Made by a program: the position numbers and the translations under genes. From CAMYLY01 sp039587215 (GTDB lineage: Bacteria > Gemmatimonadota > Gemmatimonadetes > Gemmatimonadales > GWC2-71-9), in the NCBI GenBank assembly GCA_039587215.1, contig JBDHIW010000152.1, forward strand, positions 1-7,325: a DNA stretch of 7,325 bases. Direction: 5' to 3'. Every line of letters starts with the position of its first letter. Position 1 is the first letter of the stretch. Below, piece by piece: positions 1 to 5,507 of the stretch. The notes under the pieces are model-generated. The model was not told where the DNA came from. It made no database searches and saw only the letters and a program-made list of their open reading frames with translations.

Positions 1-1
1 G

Positions 2-1108
2 ATCGACAGCAGCCGGACGACACTCAGTGGGTACGCGCTGTCGGTGAACGCGGGGAAGCAGACGGGGACCTGGCGGTACTGGGGCTTCGCGGGTCGCAAC
101 AGCCCCGGCTACGATATCTCCGACATGGGATTCCGGGGGTCGGTGGGTCGACAGACGGTTGGTGGGAATCTGGCCTACGCGCGGGCACGCCCGACCGGTC
201 CGTTCCGCAACTTCGACCTTCATCTCGCGTGGAACTCCCAGTGGACCACGGCAGGGGAGCACATGGGGACGTGGATGCGCCCGATCGGTTTCAATGCCAC
301 GTTCCGCAACAACTGGAGCATCAATATCGCCCCGCTCAACGTCAACCTGTGGCAGCAATCGCCGTTCGCGCTGCGGGGCGGCCCGATGCTGCGCGTCAAC
401 GCGTGGCGCAACGCCTGGGTGAACATCGCGACCGACCGACGGAAGCCCGTGGCCATGGCGTTTGGCGGGAACATCGGCGGGGAGTTCGGCAACGCGGATC
501 GCTTCTTCAGTATCTACGCCAACGTGCTGGTCAAGCCGACCGCGACCATCGATCTCACCCTCTCCACCAACTACAGTTGGGACAAGAATCCCGAGCAGTG
601 GGTGACGCGTCGGACGATTGCCGACTCCACGCGGTACATCCTGGCGCAGATCCGCCAGCAGACGCTCAACACCCGCATCCGGTTCAACTGGACGATGACG
701 CCGCGGCTCAGCTTCGAGCTGTATGCCCAGCCCTTGGTCGCGTCCGGGGCGTATTCCCGCTACCTGGAGGTGGATGATCCCAAGGCGGCAGCGCAGGCCG
801 ACCGGTATCACCTTTATGGGCCGGAGATTCAATGCGACGAGTCGTCTTGCGCCATCGATCGCGATCTGGACGGCACGACGGACGCGAGTTTCGGGCGACC
901 CGACTTCAACTTCAAGTCACTCCGCGCGACGGCGGTGCTGCGTTGGGAGTACGTACCCGGATCGGTTGTCTACGTCGCGTGGCAGCACGGCCGCAGCGAG
1001 TGGGCGCCCGGCGGCACCTTCGGCGGTTTGGGGGCGTTCGGGGATCTGTTTGGGCTCGAGTCGGATAACACGCTGCTGGTGAAGGTCAGCTACTGGCTGG
1101 GGATGTAG
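2..1108 (+). CDS. DUF5916 outer-membrane beta-barrel protein, 3' part
   Basis: The reading frame is open from the left edge, so this is the C-terminal 368 residues of a longer protein; the GTG at 44 is only an internal Val codon. The visible part has alternating polar/aromatic beta-strand patterns typical of an outer-membrane barrel. It ends in a segment characteristic of DUF5916 proteins: PDFNFKSLRATAVLRWEY, then VPGSVVYVAWQHGRSEWAPGG, then a final strand ending in KVSYWLGM. In this family an N-terminal CBM9/DOMON-like domain normally precedes the barrel; it would lie outside the window. The molecular function of the family is not known, although a role in binding or uptake of extracellular material is often supposed. 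One loop (833-883) has two Cys separated by four residues, followed by a DxDxDG-type acidic motif, a possible calcium-binding loop. Family call is from motif recognition, without a search. A small membrane protein gene follows after 46 bases. Confidence 0.85.
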   Translation: MDSSRTTLSGYALSVNAGKQTGTWRYWGFAGRNSPGYDISDMGFRGSVGRQTVGGNLAYARARPTGPFRNFDLHLAWNSQWTTAGEHMGTWMRPIGFNATFRNNWSINIAPLNVNLWQQSPFALRGGPMLRVNAWRNAWVNIATDRRKPVAMAFGGNIGGEFGNADRFFSIYANVLVKPTATIDLTLSTNYSWDKNPEQWVTRRTIADSTRYILAQIRQQTLNTRIRFNWTMTPRLSFELYAQPLVASGAYSRYLEVDDPKAAAQADRYHLYGPEIQCDESSCAIDRDLDGTTDASFGRPDFNFKSLRATAVLRWEYVPGSVVYVAWQHGRSEWAPGGTFGGLGAFGDLFGLESDNTLLVKVSYWLGM

Positions 1109-1144
1109 GCAGGCGGACAACCGAGAGGAAGGCACCGGCACCGC

Positions 1145-1149
1145 GGAGG
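1145..1149 (+). promoter_or_regulatory. Ribosome binding site deciding the start of the zinc-ribbon gene
   Basis: GGAGG lies 5 bases before the ATG at 1155. The alternative in-frame GTG at 1149 overlaps the GGAGG itself and has no other site at a usable distance (a purine-rich run at 1123-1132 is too far away). This favours the ATG. Confidence 0.6.
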
Positions 1150-1154
1150 TGAGT

Positions 1155-1457
1155 ATGCCGGCAACGTGCGGTGCGTGCGGCGGGACGGTGATGCCGTACT
1201 ATCAGTACCTCGTGCACTTTCGGCCCACCAGTGTGTGCGGGAGCTGCGGGAGAGTCGTGCGGCTCCACGGGTATCGCATGATCATGTGGGCGGGCGTCGC
1301 GGGGGTGGCCGTCGCGATCGCGGGGACGTTCCTCATCGGGACCTCCGGCGCCTACTCCCTCTTCATGGGTGCGGTGGCCGTGGTGGCGCTGGCCGCCGAC
1401 TGGTGGAGCTGGAAGGTCCTGACATGGGATCCCATCGAAGGCACCCCGGGCGTCTAG
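1155..1457 (+). CDS. Small zinc-ribbon-like membrane protein, hypothetical
   Basis: A 100-residue protein that I do not recognise as a named family. Residues 1-41 are a small Cys-rich domain with two CxxC knuckles, CGAC (C5, C8) and CGSC (C28, C31), each followed by Gly, as in zinc ribbons. Two hydrophobic stretches follow, roughly residues 42-62 and 65-81, likely two membrane helices, then a Trp-rich tail (DWWSW) and a short polar end. The likely topology is a cytoplasmic zinc ribbon attached to a two-helix hairpin in the inner membrane. The ATG at 1155 is chosen over the GTG at 1149 because the GTG lies inside the GGAGG site. It sits 46 bases after the DUF5916 gene and 41 bases before the amidotransferase gene on the same strand, so co-transcription is possible. 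The Cys pairs and hydrophobic segments are seen directly; metal binding and topology are inferred. Confidence 0.75.
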   Translation: MPATCGACGGTVMPYYQYLVHFRPTSVCGSCGRVVRLHGYRMIMWAGVAGVAVAIAGTFLIGTSGAYSLFMGAVAVVALAADWWSWKVLTWDPIEGTPGV

Positions 1458-1482
1458 CGTCGATCTACCGCTCGTCGCTAGA
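1453..1482. repeat. Short perfect inverted repeat between two genes
   Basis: TCTAGCG at 1453-1459 is matched by CGCTAGA at 1476-1482, a 7-bp perfect stem with a 16-base loop. The left arm contains the TAG stop of the zinc-ribbon gene, and the right arm ends 16 bases before the amidotransferase ATG. No T-run follows, so it does not look like a standard intrinsic terminator. It could be an operator or a chance repeat. Confidence 0.35.
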
Positions 1483-1484
1483 TT
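1479..1484 (+). promoter_or_regulatory. Possible -10-like element before the amidotransferase gene
   Basis: TAGATT matches four of six bases of the sigma-70 -10 consensus and lies 14 bases upstream of the ATG, in the only slightly AT-richer patch of this gap. There is no convincing -35 at the right distance. If it is real, the transcript leader would be very short, which would fit the lack of a good ribosome binding site there. Weak evidence. Confidence 0.15.
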
Positions 1485-1498
1485 GTGGTCAGACGATC

Positions 1499-2359
1499 AT
1501 GTGCCGCTTCACGATGTACCTTGGCCCGCCGATCCGTCTGTCGGCGCTGCTCATCGAGCCCTCGCACTCGCTCATTCGTCAGAGCGTACACTCCCTCGAG
1601 CAACGGCACGAGACCTTCAATGGCGACGGGTTCGGGGTGGGGTGGTACCAGCCGCACGTCGATCCCGACCCCGCCGTCTTTCGCGCCATCACGCCGGCGT
1701 GGAACAACCGGAACCTCCGCAACATCGCGCGCCTGGTGTCGAGTCCGTGTATCCTGGCGCACGTGCGCTCCGCCAGCGAAGGTGCCGGCGTCAACGAAGC
1801 CAACTGCCATCCGTTCCGGTTCGGACCGTATCTCCTGATGCACAACGGGGTCATCGGCAATTTTTCACGCGTGCGCCGCCGGCTGCTGGACAGCGTGTGC
1901 GACGCGGCGTTCGGCAACGTGTACGGGAGCACCGATACGGAGCACTTCTTCGCGCTGGTGATCGACGAGCTGCTTGCCGCACGGGCGGCGGGCACGGCGG
2001 AGCCGTCGCTGGCGCTCGTGCTTCGGCGGGCCGTGCGCCGTCTGCTCGATCTGGTCGATGCGGTCGGCGACGGAGTGCCGTCCCTACTCAACGTGGCGGT
2101 CGCGGACGGTCACCACGTCGCGGTCTCCCGCATCGCGAGCAGCGACGCGGTCGCACCGGAGTCGCTCTACTACTACGAAGGCGAGCTCTACGAGCCGGCG
2201 TCGGCCGGATCCCCCGCGCGGCGCGACCGCGAGGACAGCCCGTCGGTGGTCGTCGCATCCGAGCGGCTCACCGACGACGATCGGTGGGTCGCGATTCCGC
2301 GCAACACGATTCTCCAGTTCGATCTGGCGAACGGACCGGAGGTCGTGGACGCGCTCTAG
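1499..2359 (+). CDS. Class II glutamine amidotransferase, Dug3/YafJ/EgtC type
   Basis: A 286-residue N-terminal-nucleophile amidotransferase domain. The start is fixed by chemistry: after Met removal Cys2 (MCRF) becomes the N-terminal nucleophile, so the upstream open frame is not coding. Family motifs occur in order: NGDGFGVGWY (41-50), AITPAWNN (63-70), HVRSAS (88-93, with the substrate-binding Arg90), NCHPF (102-106), HNGVIGNF (115-122, Asn116-Gly117 of the oxyanion hole), GSTDTE (143-148, with Asp146), and a C-terminal ASERLTDD...W segment (253-263). The class releases ammonia from glutamine or cleaves gamma-glutamyl bonds. Known members include yeast Dug3 (glutathione degradation) and EgtC (removes Glu in ergothioneine synthesis). 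No EgtB/EgtD or Dug2-like peptidase gene is in the window, so the substrate is unknown. A polar stretch at 234-249 looks like a loop insertion. It has no clear ribosome binding site and overlaps the permease gene by 4 bases at its 3' end. Confidence 0.88.
   Translation: MCRFTMYLGPPIRLSALLIEPSHSLIRQSVHSLEQRHETFNGDGFGVGWYQPHVDPDPAVFRAITPAWNNRNLRNIARLVSSPCILAHVRSASEGAGVNEANCHPFRFGPYLLMHNGVIGNFSRVRRRLLDSVCDAAFGNVYGSTDTEHFFALVIDELLAARAAGTAEPSLALVLRRAVRRLLDLVDAVGDGVPSLLNVAVADGHHVAVSRIASSDAVAPESLYYYEGELYEPASAGSPARRDREDSPSVVVASERLTDDDRWVAIPRNTILQFDLANGPEVVDAL
2356..2359. other. Convergent stop codons sharing the palindrome CTAG
   Basis: On the + strand TAG at 2357-2359 ends the amidotransferase; on the - strand TAG read from 2358 to 2356 ends the permease. 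The two coding regions overlap by 4 bases, with no intergenic terminator between them. Confidence 0.9.
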
Positions 2360-3672
2360 TTACCCTCGGTCGCCGTGCCGGAGCGGCGCCACGTCATTGC
2401 GACGAACACCGGCAGTCCCGCCATCAGCAGCACGAACCCCCAGTACACGGCTTCACGCCCCGCGCCCACGATCGCCCACATTGCGTAGACGAACGCGCAT
2501 CCCGCGACGGTCAGCGCGCCCAGTCCGCCGGCCCGTGCGACGGCGCGTTGCCGCAGTGCGAGTGCCGCCGCCGCCAGACTCGAGAGCACGTACGGGATGA
2601 GCGTGGCGAGCGTCGCGAGCAGGATGAGGAACGTGAACGCCTCTACGAGACCGCGGGTGTAGTTCATCAGCGTGAGTACGGTGGCCACGGCGCTCGAGAC
2701 GAGTAGGCCCGTACGGGGCGTGCCGGAGGCCGACAGCACGGCGAGCGGTGCGGGCAGGAGCCCGTCCCGCGCCGCGGCGAACGGGATCTGACCGGCAAGC
2801 AGGATCCACCCGTTGAGTGCGCCGAAGCACGAGACCGCGGCGCCGAGCCCCAGCACGTATCCGCCCCACGGTCCCCACACGGCGCGGGCGGCGTCGGCGA
2901 ACGGCGCCGTGGAGGACGCGAGCGTCGAAGGCGCGATGATGCCCATCACGGCGACCGTGCCGAGGATGTAGACGCTCGCGGCGATCACCGTGCCCAGCAG
3001 CGTCGCACGGGGGATCGTGCGCTCAGGATCACGCACGTTCTCCGCCGGGACGGTGCCCGACTCCAGGCCGAGAAACGCCCACAGCGTGAGGGTGATCGTG
3101 GCGCTCACGGCCGGAATGGTGCTCTGGCCGCTGGCGTTGAAGGGCACGAAGTGCGACCGGTCGAACCAGAGGAGGCCGACGGTCGCGATCGCAATCAGGG
3201 GCAGTAGTTTGAGCACCGTCGTTACGAGCTGCACGACGCCGGCCGAACGCACCCCTGCCGCGTTGACGGCGGTGAGTCCCCAGATGACCGCGAGGGCTGT
3301 CCCGGCCGCCAACGCCGGCGTCGTGCCGAACGCTGGCCAGAACACGGTCAGGTAGCTCACGAACGCGACCGCGAGCGCCGCGTTGGTGGTCCAGATGGAA
3401 ATCCAATACGACCACGCCACGAGGAAGCCGCCAAGGTCGCCGAACGCCTTTTGGGCGAACACGTACGGTCCGCCGCTGCGGCGGGTCGATCGTGCCAGCG
3501 CGGCGAAGACGGATGCCAGCGCCAGCGCGCCCGCGGTGCTGACGAGCCAGCCGACGATGCTGATGCCGCCGTATGGTCCGAGGGATGCCGGGAGCAGGAA
3601 GACTCCCGATCCGATCATGTTGCCGACGACGAGTGCGGTGCAGATGGGCAGGCCTAGCTGCCGCTGCGTCAC
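2356..3672 (-). CDS. APC-family amino acid permease, AdiC-like
   Basis: A 438-residue protein with about 12 hydrophobic segments, close to the 445 of E. coli AdiC. Landmarks match AdiC (numbering from memory) at a constant offset of -4: GSG at 21-23, the proton/substrate-site pair Tyr89 and Asn97, TLWAFLGLES with Trp198 and Glu204 (AdiC Trp202, Glu208), GW at 288-289 with the gate Trp289 (Trp293), and Tyr361 (Tyr365). It is an inner-membrane importer or exchanger of amino acids. AdiC itself exchanges arginine for agmatine, but pocket residues differ here (Ser92 for Ala96, Ile93 for Cys97, Ala353 for Ser357), and no arginine decarboxylase is present, so the substrate is open. The GTG at 3672 is chosen because it overlaps the previous stop (GTGA) and places the protein start just before the first helix. 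The longer frame upstream only shadows the scramblase-like gene. It is the last gene of the tdh-kbl operon, and its stop overlaps that of the convergent amidotransferase. Confidence 0.88.
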   Translation of the reverse strand: MTQRQLGLPICTALVVGNMIGSGVFLLPASLGPYGGISIVGWLVSTAGALALASVFAALARSTRRSGGPYVFAQKAFGDLGGFLVAWSYWISIWTTNAALAVAFVSYLTVFWPAFGTTPALAAGTALAVIWGLTAVNAAGVRSAGVVQLVTTVLKLLPLIAIATVGLLWFDRSHFVPFNASGQSTIPAVSATITLTLWAFLGLESGTVPAENVRDPERTIPRATLLGTVIAASVYILGTVAVMGIIAPSTLASSTAPFADAARAVWGPWGGYVLGLGAAVSCFGALNGWILLAGQIPFAAARDGLLPAPLAVLSASGTPRTGLLVSSAVATVLTLMNYTRGLVEAFTFLILLATLATLIPYVLSSLAAAALALRQRAVARAGGLGALTVAGCAFVYAMWAIVGAGREAVYWGFVLLMAGLPVFVAMTWRRSGTATEGN

Positions 3673-4265
3673 GCGCGTCGCTCGAAGTGCACGAAGTCGA
3701 GGAGAAAGCTGCCGGCGAGGAACAGCGCCTTCGTGGTGGCCGCGTACTCGACGTGGAACGTCGCCCCGAACCCGTCCGCGTCCGCCTCGCGATCGGCGCT
3801 CGCGCGCCGGTCGGCCCGGAAGATCGTGCCGAACGGGAGGTTTTTCCGGAGAATCTCGAAGCGGGCCGGGAGCACGAGCGCGCCGCGCAGGACGCTGAGC
3901 TGGGTGCCGGTGCGATCGGCGACCTCGTACACGTGGTGGGTCACCGATCGATTCATGGCGACGGTACCGATGGGCCGTCCGCGAAAGTCGCGAACGCGAA
4001 CTTCGTCGCGCCACACGCGCAGCGGCCGGACGACCTCGAGCACATGACGCTTGGTGAGGTCCCACACGTCGATGCGAAACGGCCGGTATCCTTTGAAGAC
4101 GGACGTCGCGAGCTGCGAGCCCATCCGCTCCTCGGCCACGAGCAGCGGTTCGCGTTCCAGGGTGAGGATGCGGTAGCGATGGCGCACGGGTGCGGTCCCG
4201 AACGTCTCCCCGAAGTCCGGTTCCTGTTCGATCATGAATCCTTCAAGATCGGCGAGCTTATCCAT
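3669..4265 (-). CDS. Phospholipid-scramblase / LURP-one-like protein
   Basis: A 198-residue protein with the repeated beta-strand plan of the scramblase/LURP-one (Tubby-like) superfamily: an RYRILT strand (30-35), AEERMG (44-49), FRIDVWD (63-69), VVRPLRVWRDEV (78-89), VRDFRGRPIGTV (91-102), VYEVADRTG (112-120), RFEILR (135-140) and PFGTIFR (144-150). The C-terminus has DADGFGATFHVE (162-173) followed, without a gap, by a hydrophobic segment KALFLAGSFLLDFVHFE (179-195). This matches, in order and spacing, the calcium-binding-like loop and C-terminal helix of animal PLSCR1 as I remember it. Eukaryotic members bind membranes and have been linked to lipid movement; the role of bacterial homologues is not established. 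The ATG at 4265 has GAGGAG 6 bases upstream. It lies 42 bases after kbl, and its TGA overlaps the permease GTG, so it belongs to the operon. No signal peptide is seen; the protein is probably cytoplasmic and membrane-associated. Confidence 0.8.
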   Translation of the reverse strand: MDKLADLEGFMIEQEPDFGETFGTAPVRHRYRILTLEREPLLVAEERMGSQLATSVFKGYRPFRIDVWDLTKRHVLEVVRPLRVWRDEVRVRDFRGRPIGTVAMNRSVTHHVYEVADRTGTQLSVLRGALVLPARFEILRKNLPFGTIFRADRRASADREADADGFGATFHVEYAATTKALFLAGSFLLDFVHFERRA

Positions 4266-4271
4266 CGTTCG

Positions 4272-4277
4272 CTCCTC
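4272..4277 (-). promoter_or_regulatory. Ribosome binding site of the scramblase-like gene
   Basis: On the - strand GAGGAG lies 6 bases before the ATG at 4265. It supports this start and an independent ribosome entry inside the operon. Confidence 0.6.
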
Positions 4278-4307
4278 TTCGAACCGGCACGGCGCGGGCC
4301 GGCGGCG

Positions 4308-5507
4308 TCATATCAGCCCCAACGTCGTTCCCACGGTTCGAAACGCCCGGAGCGCCTCGTCGAGGTCGTCCCGGCTGTGTCCGGCCGAGATCTGACACCG
4401 AACGCGTGCCTGTCCCTTGGGGACCACGGGGTAGCCAAAGCCGGTCACGAACACGCCCTCGTCGAGGAGGAGGTTGCTCATCTCGATGGCCTTGGCCGTC
4501 TCGCCCAGGATGACCGGGATGATCGGGGTGTCGCCCTCCAGCGGGTGGAACCCGAGCGCGGTCAACTGTTCCCGGAAGTAGCGGGCGTTGTCGTGCAGTG
4601 TCGTGACGCGTTCCGGGTGCGCCTCGAGGTATTCCACGGCTGCGAGGGCACTGCCCGCGACGGTACAGGGCAGTGCGTTCGAGAACAGCTGGGGTCGCGA
4701 CCGCTGTGTGAGGTAGTCGCACAGCGCCTCGGACGACGCCGTGAAGCCGCCTGCGGCCCCGCCCAGTGCTTTCCCCAGCGTGGACGTCACGATGTCCACC
4801 TCGCCAAGCACGCCGGCGTGCTCCGCGGTCCCGCGCCCGGTGGCACCCAACACGCCGGTAGCGTGCGAATCGTCGACCGCCACGATGGCGTCGTACATGC
4901 GGGCGAGCTCCAGGATGTCGGCGAGTTTCGCGACGTCGCCCTCCATGGAGAAGATGCCGTCGGTGAAGATCAGCCGCGTGCGCGCGTCCTTGGCCGCGTC
5001 GAGCTTGGCCCGGAGGTCATCCATGTTGGAGTGTGCGTAGACGGCCGCCCGGCACTTGGACATGGACTTGGCGAGTCGGATCGCGTCGATGATCGACGCG
5101 TGGTTGAGTTCGTCCGAGATCACGGCGTCGTCGGGCCCCAACATCGTGGCGCAGAGGCCTTCGTTGGCATTCCAGCACGAGACGTAGCTCAGCGAGGCGT
5201 CGGTTCCGACGAACCGGGCCAGCGCGTGCTCGAGTTCCCGGTGGATCGTGAACGTCCCGCAGATGAATCGCACGCTCGCCGTTCCGGCGCCGAAGCGGTC
5301 GAGCGCGTCCTTGCCGGCATCGACGACCTCTGGCAGCGCCGAGAGTCCGAGATAGTTGTTGCTCGAGAGGATGATGACGTCCCCTCTGCCCTCCATCCGA
5401 ACGCGGCTCGCCTGCGGCGAGTCGAGGTAGTTGAGTCGCTTGTAGACGCCGTCGCGCCTGAACTGCTCGAGTTCGTCTACGAGACGTGCGTTCACACTCT
5501 CCCGCAT
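4308..5507 (-). CDS. kbl: 2-amino-3-ketobutyrate CoA ligase (glycine C-acetyltransferase)
   Basis: A 399-residue PLP enzyme of the alpha-oxoamine synthase family; E. coli Kbl has 398. It carries out the second step of threonine breakdown: 2-amino-3-ketobutyrate + CoA gives glycine + acetyl-CoA, in the cytoplasm. Visible signatures are LSSNNYLGL (48-56), the Kbl-specific ASVRFICGTFTIHRELE (77-93), which separates it from BioF/HemA relatives, NHAS (135-138, His136), TDGIFSMEGD (182-191), VDDSHATG (211-218; Asp212 and His215 contact PLP), and STLGKALGG (242-250) with the PLP-binding Lys246. Arg370 matches the substrate carboxylate-binding Arg. The ATG at 5507 is preferred over the in-frame GTG at 5510 because GGAGG (5518-5514) lies 6 bases before the ATG but only 3 before the GTG, and it gives the family length. 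The tdh stop and this ATG share one base (TGATG), a classic coupling arrangement. Confidence 0.97.
   Translation of the reverse strand: MRESVNARLVDELEQFRRDGVYKRLNYLDSPQASRVRMEGRGDVIILSSNNYLGLSALPEVVDAGKDALDRFGAGTASVRFICGTFTIHRELEHALARFVGTDASLSYVSCWNANEGLCATMLGPDDAVISDELNHASIIDAIRLAKSMSKCRAAVYAHSNMDDLRAKLDAAKDARTRLIFTDGIFSMEGDVAKLADILELARMYDAIVAVDDSHATGVLGATGRGTAEHAGVLGEVDIVTSTLGKALGGAAGGFTASSEALCDYLTQRSRPQLFSNALPCTVAGSALAAVEYLEAHPERVTTLHDNARYFREQLTALGFHPLEGDTPIIPVILGETAKAIEMSNLLLDEGVFVTGFGYPVVPKGQARVRCQISAGHSRDDLDEALRAFRTVGTTLGLI

Noticed and set aside
1166..1498. Upstream extension of the amidotransferase frame
   Set aside because: It overlaps the zinc-ribbon gene in another frame, and the enzyme needs Cys as its N-terminal residue, which fixes the start at 1499.
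1483..2706. A 407-codon + strand frame across the amidotransferase and permease ends
   Set aside because: It is extremely Arg-rich without motifs and lies over two recognised genes in other frames.
3673..4065. N-terminal extension of the permease frame to 569 residues
   Set aside because: The extra part is Arg-rich, lies in another frame over the scramblase-like gene, and would put about 131 residues before the first helix; starting at 3672 gives the normal AdiC-like length.
4284..4302. GC-rich hairpin CCGGC/GCCGG with a 9-base loop between kbl and the scramblase-like gene
   Set aside because: A 5-bp stem is expected by chance in such GC-rich DNA, and no T-run follows on the transcribed strand; it is not supported as a terminator.
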